This document shows positions 45,501 through 56,115 of a stretch of DNA of 64,000 nucleotides, one piece after another. The translations under genes were made by a program, and so were the position numbers. The stretch's first letter is position 1, and each line of letters opens with the position of its first letter. This DNA is from Gordionus sp. m RMFG-2023 (lineage: Eukaryota > Nematomorpha > Gordioida > Chordodea > Parachordodidae). Location of the stretch: positions 25,592,508 through 25,656,507 of the forward strand of contig NC_088776.1 of the NCBI RefSeq assembly GCF_954871325.1, read 5' to 3'. Below the pieces are notes generated by a model, which searched no databases, was not told the origin of the DNA, and worked only from the letters and a program-made list of their open reading frames with translations.

Positions 45501-48500
45501 CTCTTTTTCTCCTAAATTTTACTATAAAGCATATTTAGTACCGTATATACAAACTAACTAATTATCCCTCTCAACCAGGGTTGCCAGGTCAAAATTTTCA
45601 AATTGTGGGAGAAATTAGGTATTTTGTGGGAGAAATATAAAAATTGTGGGAGAAATTGCTAAAAAAATTTTTCGGCCCGCAAAGGCCCGGCCTGCGGCCG
45701 GGATTTAGAATTGACTTAGCTATCCGCTTATTATTTTTTATAAATATAAAATCTAATCTAAAATAAAATAGGTAATTATTTTTCAAAATAAAATAGCCAA
45801 CTATTTAAAATAAAATAGGTAACTCTTTAAAAATAGCCAACTATTTTACAAAATAAAATAGCCAACTATTTTTCAAAATAAAATATCCAACTCTTTTTCA
45901 AAATAAAATAGGTAACTATTTTCCAAAATAAAATACGCAACTATTTTTCAAAATAGGTAATTACTGTACGACACAAAATTTCTTAGAGTACTATCTTTAT
46001 TATTAAAATAACATATTGATTTATTATAATATATTAATTTTGTTTAAAAATAATAACCAACGATCTTTTTTAATTACAAAAGAATGTTAACAAGATAAAA
46101 TTTTATAAAAAAATTGTAATTTTACAATGTAAAAAAATAAATGTATAAATAAGATTTTATAAAAAAACAAACAATTTTAAATTTACAATGTAAAAAATAT
46201 TTATAATCAGTGCGGGGAAGTTGTTCTACAGTATTTAGTTAATACAATGGGGGAAGGGAATATGATATTTTGAGGTATCAAAAATCTTCAAAGCATAAAT
46301 CAGTACAGGGCATTCTATCAACATCTATTGCAAAACAAAAATATTCTTCAAAAATTAGAAATAATATAGATGCAACTACAGTTGCGGAAATGGTAAATAC
46401 CTATCATGCAGTACAACATTCAGAGAGTTACTCAACATCTCAATGTTGGTAGAATCTTTCCCCATAATATTTAACGACTAATATAAATGAAAAGTATACT
46501 TTGTAGAACACAAAATGAGCAAGGCTATCAACAATGTTTTAGGATATAAATCCAGAAGGTCAATTCTTGACGATTTGAAAGATGTGCAAACATATGCAAT
46601 TCTAACAGATCTAATAAGGAGATATCAAAACATTTCCCTTGATCCTCCCCTATTTCAACAAAATTAATGTCATTTCAATAAAACTATTAAAAAAAATTTC
46701 TCCAGATATGAAATATCCAAAGACATAGCTAACCATATATAATGGTAAATATGGCAGATTTGGCATTACCAATGAATTGCATGGCAGCTTTCTGATCTGA
46801 TAATTCCTCAGTGAATTTGGCAAAAACCATAGTGTATTTACAGAATTGAGTCAGCATAATATTGGTTGACAGGTTCCTCCTAATACGCGCCATCGTAGAA
46901 TTTTAAAATTTTACAAACCTTTAAAAAATAAATAGATTATAAAAGCTGTCCTATTTGAAAAAAAATTTCAAAAATAAATGGCAGAAGTATATTTAGGAAT
47001 TTTACATATAGGAAATCTACTATATGCTGTTAATATGCAGTTGCAATCAGAAGAATATAATTTAATAAAGGCTCACTAAATTATGCTGCAGAAATACCAA
47101 AGTAATCCACTTCTAAAAGTTCTATTCTTCTATGAAAATGGAGTGGAGCACTGCAATTATAGAATCTAGAAATTTAAAATATATTTATAATAATTATACA
47201 TACTATTCTAACTTCAAATTTTGAAAATGTCGAATGGATTGGATTGGATGGAAAATTTAAAATTAGCGGAAAAATAAAATAAAAGAACTAGACATATTTT
47301 TCGAATAAATATTTAAAATTTATTTTAAAAATATAAAAATAATCAAATACTGTTTCTCAAAATTATTATTTATATATTAAAAACATTAAAATGCTAAAAA
47401 AAAATTTGTGTGAGAAATTAAAAAATTGTGGGAGATTTTTGTGGGAGATTTCGAATTGTGGGAGTTTTGTGGGAGTGAGATGTATGTGGGTAAACTAAAA
47501 AATTGTGGGAGACTCCCACTGATGGGGGGAGGCATGGCAACCCTGCTCTCAACCCGGTCATTCTCGTCGGGTTATTAGCTAGTTAATAATATTTTCTTTA
47601 AACAATTCAAATGCACAACACCCCTTAAATTTTATTTATTTTTTAAAATAGATTTATAGTATTTTAAAAGTTTTTTATAAAAATAGAAAGGAACACCCAG
47701 AATTTTATTTATTTTAATTCTTTTTAAATAATAACGCCTTTTATTATTTATATTTTAAATAAAAGAATTTTTTTAAATATGGTATCTGAATTATGGAAAT
47801 ATTTTACAAGAGACAATGATAATTTTGGAAAATGAGTTATCTGCAGAATTCTAATTTCAAGGGGAAGAATAATGAAAAATTCATTTAATACTACCAATAC
47901 TTTTTTAAATTATTGTAGAAATAAAAAAATTAAATTAAATGCATAATTCGGTTTTAATTACATTTGGTCCAAAGAGGGGTAGTAAAAAATCCATATAAAT
48001 AACGGATAGGGTTTGAATCAATATCGGATGATATCGGATCGGTGAAAAATATGTGGATCGGCACAGCCTTAGTTTTAATTTATTCTGTATAAACAAACAA
48101 AGTCAAAATCGGCGATTAATCTGGACCGATGCACTAGTACCGGACCCTGGTCTTTTAAAAAAGGTCGATCCAGACTGTTATCCCAGACCGGTCTTTTTAT
48201 ATTTTTTGGTATTTTAAAAATATTTTCGTTTTTACCTAATTCAATTTTTATATTGGGAGGGCCTATAAGTAAAATGCTTTTTGAAAAACTTATAATTTTC
48301 ATATTACAAAATAAAAATGAGCTAAAATAACTCCTCTAGAAGAATAACATAAAATAAAATATACAAAAAAAAATTATATTAATTGATTAATGAAGCAAAT
48401 TTAAATATTAATAAAAGAACCGGTCCGGAACGTAAAAAATAAGACTGATCCGGATTGTGGACCTCAAAAAGATAGGTCTGTCAATCGGCCCAGATTTTAC

Positions 48501-51500
48501 AATGCGAACATGCAGTAAATTATGTGCAAAATGAAATCTTCTTTAAATGTATTTAGATTATGTATAAGTATTTTACAATTTTGTAAAAATAAATATTAAT
48601 TTTCAGGTAAAAAGTTCCATGTTTAATTTCAAGGGTTGGGAAAATAGGATCAATTTTATGCACGGCCTTATTTTTTTAAAAAAAAGGAATGGCATTCGTT
48701 ACCTTTTTAAAAGTAACTAGTAAGTAATTTCATTTTTTAGAGTAACTAAAATGTAAAACGTTACTCGTTATTTAAATATGGAATTTTTTTTTTATTATAT
48801 ATTGTATTTATTTAAATATTAAATAATTTAAGCCGTTTAATTCAGATCAATCACTCAGAATTTGATTAATGTTAAACGGGTCAAAAGAACCAAGAGTAAG
48901 ACCCATTTTTAATAATACACAGATGGAGTTATGCAATCGTTTCCAATCTAGTAAAAATACCCCAGAGCACACAACCACTGTTGTTTGATAATTATATAAA
49001 AGTATATATATACAAAAGAATTACAAATAAAATTCATTATTGTTTTTAAACTTTAATCGATATAATATTTGGCGACGAAGTAAAAAAAGTCGCGGTCTTT
49101 GGTCAAGTTATATATTATATAGAGTATATTTTTTTTTCTGTTTATAAAAAAATAATAATAATAGATTTGTTAAGAAATTATGGATAAAATTATATTACAG
49201 GAATTTAAAAACGATGAATGTTCTATTGACGACTATATAGACTACATAAAATACATACTGAATGTTAAAAATATTCCTCAAACTGAAGTCACTTTGAAAA
49301 AATTATTTATAGCTTATGGAGGAATAAATATTATATGATATAAAAAAATTACTCTTCCCAAGAAAAATTGATGATGTAATATGGGCAGATTATATACAAA
49401 ATTGCAAAACAACTTTATAAAGATGAAAGAACTGTTCTGACATCTAGAATTGATTTCATCAGATTAAGTCGCGGACCTACAGAATCCGTTTTGAGTATTT
49501 AAAAACTATAAGGAGCTAGCCCGAAGATGCGAATTTGAATATAATGTAGAACTAAGAATTCGCGATTAATTAATCGCTGGACTAACAACTAGATAAAGAA
49601 CTACGTTTATGATACCCAGACATTAAAGACGAAGACCAACCGTTAATCTTAAACAAAGTTGTAGAATTGGCCTTAACGACGAAATAAATAATACAATTAA
49701 AATGGTTTATAAAATCAAAGAGACGGCCAAATATAATGATAATAATAATAAACGATTAAATCAAAATGATAATAATAATCGGCAGTATAATGATAATCGG
49801 CAATATCAAAATGATAATGGTTATAATAACTACCACACAAATAATAATAATCCGTGTTATTTTTGTAATCGTTTTCATGCAATTCGAAATTGTCCAGCAT
49901 ATGGAAAAAGGTGCAACAAATGTAAGAAACCACACCACTTTGCCGTGTGTTGTAAAACTAGAGGAAATATTTATGGTACAAATTATAACAATAGCGACGA
50001 CGATTCAGATTTCTCGATAAGAAAAGTCTACAAATATGGACAGCACAATTACGGTATTGTTAAACAATCACGAAATTAAAATGGAATATGATACAGGTTC
50101 AGCAGTAACCATCATTAATGCAACAATATGGAATAAAATTGGGAGGCCAAAACTTAGAATGGCTAGAGCTCCAACTACATATGAAAATAATAGAATAAAA
50201 ATTATGGGCGAAGCTTATGTAAAAGTGCAATTAGATGATAAAATAAAATGGCTTCTGCTATTAGTTACAAAAACAAATGATGCAGCACTATTTGGATTTC
50301 CATGGATTATAGAATTTGATCTATCGTTGCCAACAAATATAAAAGTAAATAGGATCAGCAATAAATAAAATAATAATGAAATATGATGAATTGGGAGGCC
50401 AAAACTTAGAATGGCTAGAGCTCCAACTACATATGGAAATAATAGAATAAAAATTATGGGCGAAGCTTATGTAAAAGTGCAATTAGATGATAAAATAAAA
50501 TGGCTTCCGCTATTAGTTATAAAACAAATGATGAAGCACTATTTGGATTTCCATGGATTATAGAATTTGATCTATCGTTGCCAACAAATGTAAAAGTAAA
50601 TAGGATCAGCAATAAATAAAATAATAATGAAAACATGAAATATGATTACGATATCATGTACAAGAATGGCGCTAATAATATAATTGCAAATGCTTTATCG
50701 CGAAATTAAATAGAGAAAAATAATGATAGAATAACAAGCGAAAATAACAGTGAATTATTTAAGAAATCTTACTTATGACACATTAACTCTAACTAGAAAA
50801 GAACTTAGAGATGAAACCGCAAAATCCAGTTTTAAGAAGAGTAAAAATATTAATAAATGATACAAATATACAAAATCAAGCACCAGAATTACAAGCTTTT
50901 AGAACAAGAATAGATGAAATAGAAAATGACATTTCGAGACATTATATATGGTGGGAACAATTAGATAAGGATGTCGAAAAAGTTAACAACTGTAGTGGAT
51001 GTCAAAAACAATGCAGAGATATACCAGGGGTTGCCGTATACCAGGGGAATCCGCCATCACAATCCTGGAAAAGAGAAGAAGAAAAAGAAAAAAAACGTAC
51101 AAAACTGTACTAAAACATATCGACCAACTACGAATAAAGGAAGAACCAGTTGAACCCAAATCAATAAAAACAAATGACATTATAAAGTTAGGAGATGATA
51201 AAAGATTAGAAACAAATAGATGAACTTGAACTTGGTAAACAAAAAGATTGATAGAAGATCTTAACTTGGTGGGAAGTAAGATATATGTTATATCTTACTT
51301 AATATCTTATATATTTTAAAAGGTTATAATTTGAATATTATATTTGTAATAGAATATTATAACTTTCCTACATTTAATATTATATTATCGAGGTTAAACA
51401 AATTGCATATTATTAGAAGTTAAATTTGATAATTATATAAAAGTATATATATATAAAAGAATTACAAATAAAATTCATTATTGTTTTTAAACTTTAATCG

Positions 51501-52973
51501 ATATAATAACCACCTAGTTAGTTTTAAAAAAAACCAAATCCATACTGAATTCGAACCCATGGCATATGTAAGTATTATGCGCATTCACCGACTAGGCCAC
51601 AGACGCTTTTCGAAATCTATAATTTTAATATTTATACCATGTGATAGTGGCGATTAAACAAAAAAATGTTAAATGCAGATTTGTTAGACGATACCTTTGG
51701 CATTATTTAGCATAAGCCCCAAAGTTCTTCATTTTTATTTTATTTATTATACTTTTTTGTTGAATTTTATAAACAGAGCGAAAACTGTGTTGAGCACGCT
51801 TATAATCAAAATTTTAAAAATCAATAAAAAAATAATTATAAAACGAACTTATCTTATGGGGGAAGGAGGGGGGGGGCAAAATTTTATTTGTGGACAATCA
51901 TTATTGTATTTATTTTTTAAGGGGTGGGGGAGGTTTTTTTTGTAAGCCATTAACAAATTTGGACGCCAAACTTGAGGGCCGGAAAGTCCCCTTCCTCATG
52001 ACTATTGAGCTGCTTATCTTACTAAGTTTAGTCTTGAATAGACCCATCGGCATTTAATTTTTTGATAGATTTTTTATATAGTATAGAAATTTTAAGTATT
52101 GTAATAAAACACTTTTTGGTTTGGAAAGGCTTCGTTGAAAAATAAATTTGAATTTAAACCTATATTACTAGCAGAGATACTAATACCAATGCCAATCAAC
52201 ATCGTTGAAGAAGCCTATAGCTAAAATCGCGAAGATTACTTAATAAAAAAATATCTTATATGTTAAAATCCAACCTAAGATTATATAAATCTAATTTTAT
52301 TTGTTATTTAATAAAAAAAAAAAGTTAAAATTATTTTATCAATTCTTTATAAAAAAAATTCCGCCAGCTGGCTTTTGAACCGAAATTAATGATATAAAAT
52401 TAATATATATCGTTATATAACGATAGAAATAATAAATTTAGTGTCATTTTAATATTTCTTTACAATAATAAATTGTCTTGGTTTAAACTAATCAATGGGT
52501 AAAAGATTAAGGTATCGCATCTCTGATTCCTAGTGTAATTTTAAGGATTATTTTAACCTAAAATAGCATATTCTTAATGAGGGCAGTGGTTGAAAATAAT
52601 TAGCAGGTGGACCCGCAAAAAACTGGAATATTTTTAATCTTTAGTGTAGCCATTTATATTATATACCAAGCGGTACCAGAGGAGCATCGGCTACTTTTCG
52701 AGTGGCCTTTTTGAAGGTACTTTCGCTGGCAAATTCCTCGTACTCTTGCAAAGTTGGTTTGTTCGGTAAAGAGCCCAGTTTGTGTCCAGGAAAGCGAGTA
52801 GGATGGTTGGGTAATTTGTGAAGTTGGAACCCGAGGGGCTTGGCCGTTTCCTCTGGAGTGCGAGGCTCCGTCATAAACTGCGGTATTATGCCGTGGGCGT
52901 GGTGAGTTGGTTTATCATCTTCCATAACTAGAGTTGGTGTCTCATCCTTCGGGCTATGACCGGTAAACGACAT
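42247..52973 (-). CDS. HIGD1: HIG1-domain mitochondrial inner-membrane protein (HIGD1-like), two exons
   Basis: Joining 52973-52667 to 42569-42247 gives a continuous 209-residue protein with GT (GTATAT) and AG (AATATAG) at the intron edges. The HIG1 domain spans residues about 88-157: FKKATRKVADAPLVPLG, a first membrane helix (about 100-117, VAGFFGAAAFGIYRF), a loop, then YFVQLRVVAQ and a second helix (about 139-155). This matches human HIGD1A (RKAKEAPFVPVGIAGF, HMRVAAQGFVVGAMTVG). The family promotes assembly and stability of respiratory complexes III and IV. The N-terminal 87 residues, rich in Pro and His, and the 50-residue polar C-terminus are extra: HIGD1A is only about 93 residues. No classical presequence is evident. 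HIGD1 fits better than HIGD2; the paralogue is not certain. Confidence 0.92.
43304..43395 (+). mobile_element. tRNA-like SINE segment
   Basis: GGTTCGAATCCCGGC is a good B-box, followed by CAAAAG and T runs. Upstream GAGACCCAATCGGC is a poor A-box. Probably a worn tRNA-derived SINE head; not a functional tRNA. Confidence 0.45.
43488..43790. repeat. Two-copy direct repeat of about 150 bp
   Basis: The block with CAATCAAATTGTAGTACTGA followed by ACAGTAAATTTTTGT occurs at about 43488-43630 and again at about 43643-43790. It leads into the larger tandem array to the right. Confidence 0.8.
43838..44567. repeat. Tandem repeat of about 194 bp, nearly four copies
   Basis: Copies start at 43838, 44034, 44225 and 44421, each with CTGCCAGGTAGGTACAGTAA (or a close variant) preceded by TTTAAATTTTAG. 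Each contains ACATACAACTCCTTGGATTT. Differences between copies are few. Confidence 0.93.
44830..45455. repeat. Second tandem repeat, about 220-265 bp, three copies
   Basis: The shared block CCATATTTAAAATT then CCAATATGATT recurs about 44880-44940, 45150-45205 and 45370-45430. TTTTTTGATCAGGCCTG occurs in two of the junctions. Confidence 0.85.
45576..47545 (+). mobile_element. hAT element, CAGGGTTGCCAGG family, exact target duplication
   Basis: Ends CAGGGTTGCCAGGTC and ATGGCAACCCTG. CTCTCAAC flanks it at 45568-45575 and 47546-47553. Plus-strand transposase remnants lie at about 46270-46620 (CYST-like start, then the DDLKDVQTYAILTD block) and about 46890-47060, with most of the gene missing and several stops. 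It is an internally deleted, non-autonomous copy that sits inside the 43062-48071 element and is therefore younger than it. Confidence 0.9.
45757..45958. repeat. Degenerate minisatellite, about 25-bp unit
   Basis: Repeats of AAAATAAAATAGGTAACTAT and variants (AGCCAACTAT, CGCAACTAT) inside the left part of the hAT element at 45576. Confidence 0.8.
48121..48493. mobile_element. Possible MITE with CTGGRCCGAT ends
   Basis: Left CTGGACCGATGCAC and right, on the other strand, CTGGGCCGATTGAC are similar inverted ends. Inner blocks GGACCTGG / CCGGACC recur near both. No target duplication is evident. Confidence 0.45.
48494..48984. other. Intronic stretch with a worn hAT-like terminus
   Basis: 48690-48775 has several GTAACTAGTAAGTAA / GTTACTCGTTA motifs resembling the subterminal repeats of the hAT relic end at 1800-1915. 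No coding sequence. Confidence 0.4.
48985..51509 (+). mobile_element. Gypsy-type LTR retroelement relic in HIGD1 intron
   Basis: Direct repeats about 48988-49072 and 51425-51509 (ending ATCGATATAATA) are LTR sequence; the upstream one looks shorter. TTTGGCGACGAAG, a primer-binding-like site, follows the first. Parts in order on the plus strand: Gag from about 49180, zinc knuckles (about 49855-49960, CYFCNRFHAIRNC and CNKCKKPHHFAVC), protease (about 50080-50120, EYDTGSAVT), an RNase H tail near 50640-50709 and an integrase zinc-binding region near 50930-51010. It is broken and internally incomplete, with several breaks. Confidence 0.87.
51510..51607 (-). mobile_element. tRNA-derived SINE, sister of 22945-23103
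   Basis: The minus strand begins AGCGTCTGTGGCCTAGTCGG with the A-box TGGCCTAGTCGG, and has the B-box GGGTTCGAATTC. The same head occurs at 23103 downwards. It abuts the Gypsy 3' LTR directly. Confidence 0.72.
51610..52666. other. HIGD1 intron, donor-proximal 1 kb
   Basis: AT-rich with a G-rich run near 51860-51930. No gene or element ends recognised. Confidence 0.5.
52667..52973 (-). CDS. HIGD1: HIGD1 exon 1
   Basis: Starts MSFTGHSPKDETPTL, the first ATG of the frame, and ends one base into the Gly codon of LVPLG. Donor is G then GTATAT at 52666-52661. GC content is clearly higher than the flanking DNA, as for the second exon. Confidence 0.92.
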
Positions 52974-53226
52974 TCGGACTATGTATGTATAATGATAAGT
53001 AAGGGGATTAGATAGGCGCGATAAGGGAGTGTGTGGCTAGATTTGAAATCGTATGAAATGTAAATAAAATTAGATAAAAAATTATAATTTAAAGGTTAAT
53101 GATGTGATTATTTTAAAATATCTAATTTATCATCAGGTTAAGGTTAGAAATTGTTCAAACCAGGTCAAAATTTTATAGGACTGTGAACTTCTAAAGTAAA
53201 GGGCTGCCAAATAATACAAATACAAC
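52974..53226. promoter_or_regulatory. Upstream region of HIGD1
   Basis: Should hold the HIGD1 promoter and 5' leader. No TATA box at a convincing distance can be separated from the AT-rich background, so no core element is called. Confidence 0.3.
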
Positions 53227-54114
53227 TAGAGATGCACAGCGCGGAACTTGGAATCGAACATTATTTTAAGAATCGGACAAGTATTTGAATATGCCGATTT
53301 CCTATATTATATTCCTAATAATATAATTGATAAAAAGTATTTACGTGGTGAGAAAAACGTGAAAAAAAATACGCGTTGTAAAGTTCATTCGACTTCCAAT
53401 TTAATGGAGCTCAGGAATTTGTTTAAATTAAACAAGAAAGTGGGTATCACCTGAATCTTAATATAGTCTAATAAATGATATCGATGATAATCAGAAAAAC
53501 ACGAGTTGTTAAATATCTAAGTATGTAATGCTGTTTACATTCTCATAAAAGGTATCTTATCAGAATTTTTAGTTGTATCTGTATAAATTACTTGATACAA
53601 TTTTATTTGACATTTTTATTATATTAAAATATTTAATCCTCTTTTTTAAAATTATTAAATATCTGACTGAATTTATTTTATACAGTTAAAATAAACAAGA
53701 CAAATTTTATTTTACATAATGGATGACCAGAAAAATAACCAAAGATTTAATATTAGATTTATTTTCAGCATCAGGATATGGCTACAAATTTTGATACCCA
53801 CTAATTTTTTAAGAGTGTAAGGATTTTACCAATTTAAAGATCTCAATATAAAGCATAATTCATAAAGTATAACCAATACCTGGCTTTCAGTGGAAAGGCT
53901 TTTTAGGCTAAGGCCACATCAGAGGTTATAGCTTCTAATAGCATTGTGTTAAAGGATAACAAGTCAAAAAATCGAGAGTTGAAAAATATCGTTTTTTCAA
54001 ATATGGATATTTTAAGCGTTTTCTTGGTATAGATATTATCGGTCCATACCAAGTTTGTATCACTGGTATAGGTTTTATCGATATTGGATAAAAAACGGTA
54101 TCGGAGCATCTCTG
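53227..54114. mobile_element. Possible hAT-type MITE with AGAGATGC ends
   Basis: Left TAGAGATGCACAGCG and right GGAGCATCTCTG are short inverted ends. GGTATCGGAGCATCTCT and nearby GATATTGGAT resemble the TATCGGAT subterminal motifs of other elements here. No clear target duplication. Confidence 0.4.
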
Positions 54115-56107
54115 ATACTATATTTATATCTGATTTCTAATTCTTTCTATTAGTTGTATAATGGCCATTTCGTGCATTTTGAAAAAATTAAAAAGAGTTA
54201 TGTTAAAATTTTCACCAGGGTTGAAAATAGTTGGATAAAAAATGTTTAAGGGAAATATATGTTTCATTTCCAGGGAAAATGCAACGATCTGAATTTCCAA
54301 AACTTAAATCACTATTTTAATATTTCAAACAAAAGGTTTCAAACCGGTTCGGTTCGCTTTTTATGAAATATAAGTTACGATGTTTACTCCCGCTCCTTAA
54401 TTTTAATTATGCATATAAAAACTCAATAATTAGTAAGGCTGTGCAGATCAACAACATTTTCACCTATCCGATCTTACTACAAAGCGATTTTTATTTCACA
54501 TTTATCTTAAAACCAATGTCATAAAATCAATATTTTCTATTCAAAAAATAGCCAAATAACTTCCATGAAAGTTAAAGTGTATTTTTTATCAAAATCATCT
54601 CATTTAAACAAAATTGGTGAATCAAGATTTTAGCTAAAATATTATTACTTATGTCTCGAAATTTCGCTAATAAATGTTCAAACTTATTTAGCACAATGAA
54701 TAATCTTAGTGTTTGGATAACCCCTCATTCACAGTTGGAGCAAATTAGCGGCGAAGTAAACAAAATATGCTGTATCTTTATATTCTTTGCCACGAATTCG
54801 CACTAATTATAAATGAAGTTAATTTATTTTGGCTAAAATCTTGAGTTATATATTTTTTTAATCGGCTAAATCGAGCCATCAAACAACACTAGCTTTATTA
54901 TTATGTTCCATTTGAATTTCAAATTAATGACTGTAAAATGTGGGCTATTAAAACTCAAATTAATTAAAATAACAATGAAATATTATATCATCATTTTTAA
55001 ATAATTTTTTTTAAATTTCGCATATGTTATGTTATCCTACTCCAAGTAAAATTAAATTGAAAACAATATTTTTTTTATGCATTATTTCATTCCTTCAAAG
55101 TTCGTTTTCTTTTCATTAGAATCTGACTTTAACATGAAGTTTAATCAATTAATGGATAAGAGATAAATTTTAATCCGCATTCTCTCTATACCTATATAAT
55201 AGTATAGTTAGTACCAGGGTTGGATATTTGGCCGGTCAAATACGACTAAGCCAATTTACCGATATTTGAAAATTCAATTAAATGTTTTTATGACAGTACT
55301 CACTTTATAACGACACTATCGGCGGTTGGAGCATGTTTTAAAAATCTTCAGCGGCCGGTGGAGAGCCACTTTTTAGCCGCCGTCAAGATAGGCGGCGTGC
55401 ATCAAGATTAACTTTTTATAATTAAATTCATAATGATTTTTTTTAAGAGAAGATAAATTAAATAAAATTAAAAATAAAATACACTAAGATTATTTATTTT
55501 TACATCTTAATTGAAAAGGAAATTTATAAATTCAAACTCAATTTTGTAATTTATAAGTTATCATATATAAAAATTATTTAATAAGAATGATCTTGAATTC
55601 AACGTCAACCCAGCGTGAAGAAAACCTTTTTAGTTGGTGTGCCAGTTGCCGGATAAAGAATTTTTCTGGCTAGCGTGGCAAGATTCTGAAGTTTGCTCTT
55701 TTCTCTCAAAAATTTATACTATACTGTGAATGGTGCTTTCCGTGAAAATATGGCATTGTTTTCAAAGTACCTAAAGTGAGTGGTATCCTAATTAGTGCTT
55801 GTTGTAGAATGTGTATTTGCAAACTTTGTCAAATAATTTGTATAAGATATATCCTCTTGGATTTTTAAATTTACTAATCTAATATCATACTCAAGTCTAA
55901 TATATTAATTTTTAATAAATTCCGACTATGTGCAATTTCACTTTATTAAATATTTTTTTGACCCAATTTTTAATTTTTGCAATCTTGGATCTAGAAAAAA
56001 AAACCAACATCTAGATAATTTTTGAAATATATAGGTAAATTAAAATACTTACAATATTATCTGTGGATCGCAAACAGGAAATCATATCACAAGGTTTTTG
56101 AACAATT
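54115..56107. other. AT-rich intergenic stretch with worn repeat ends
   Basis: Two CAGGGTTG starts (54222, 55214) and a hAT-like terminus at 54840-54890 (AATCGAGCCATCAAACAACAC) suggest fragments of DNA elements. A less AT-rich block at 55320-55400 has GGCGGTTGG / GCGGCCGGTG / GCCGCCG. No gene seen. Confidence 0.45.
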
Positions 56108-56115
56108 TTCTTAAT

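Larger units (their letters stand above)
43062..48071. mobile_element. hAT-type element, GGCTGTGCCGAT ends, with nested hAT
   Basis: Ends TAGGGCTGTGCCGATATTAA and the complement of ATGTGGATCGGCACAGCCTTA are inverted repeats. The flanks GTTTTTAT (43054-43061) and GTTTTAAT (48072-48079) match at 7 of 8. Subterminal ATATCGGATCGG motifs occur at both ends. No transposase is recognised; the interior consists of a SINE-like segment, two families of tandem repeats and another hAT. It appears non-autonomous. Confidence 0.85.
42570..52666. other. HIGD1 intron, 10,097 bp, largely mobile DNA
   Basis: Contains a 5-kb hAT with another hAT nested inside, a possible MITE, a Gypsy relic and a SINE. The flanking stretches 42570-43061 and 51610-52666 are AT-rich with nothing else recognised. 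Confidence 0.88.

Noticed and set aside
49715-49938. Minus-strand Tyr/Ile/His-rich frames
   Set aside because: They are the complement of Asn/Asp-rich repeats in the Gypsy Gag region on the plus strand.
51697-51945. An 82-codon plus-strand frame with a Gly run
   Set aside because: The Gly run comes from a G-rich tract in intron sequence; the rest is low-complexity.
53903-54109. A 68-codon minus-strand frame near HIGD1
   Set aside because: It overlaps the inverted end and subterminal motifs of a likely MITE and has no family match.
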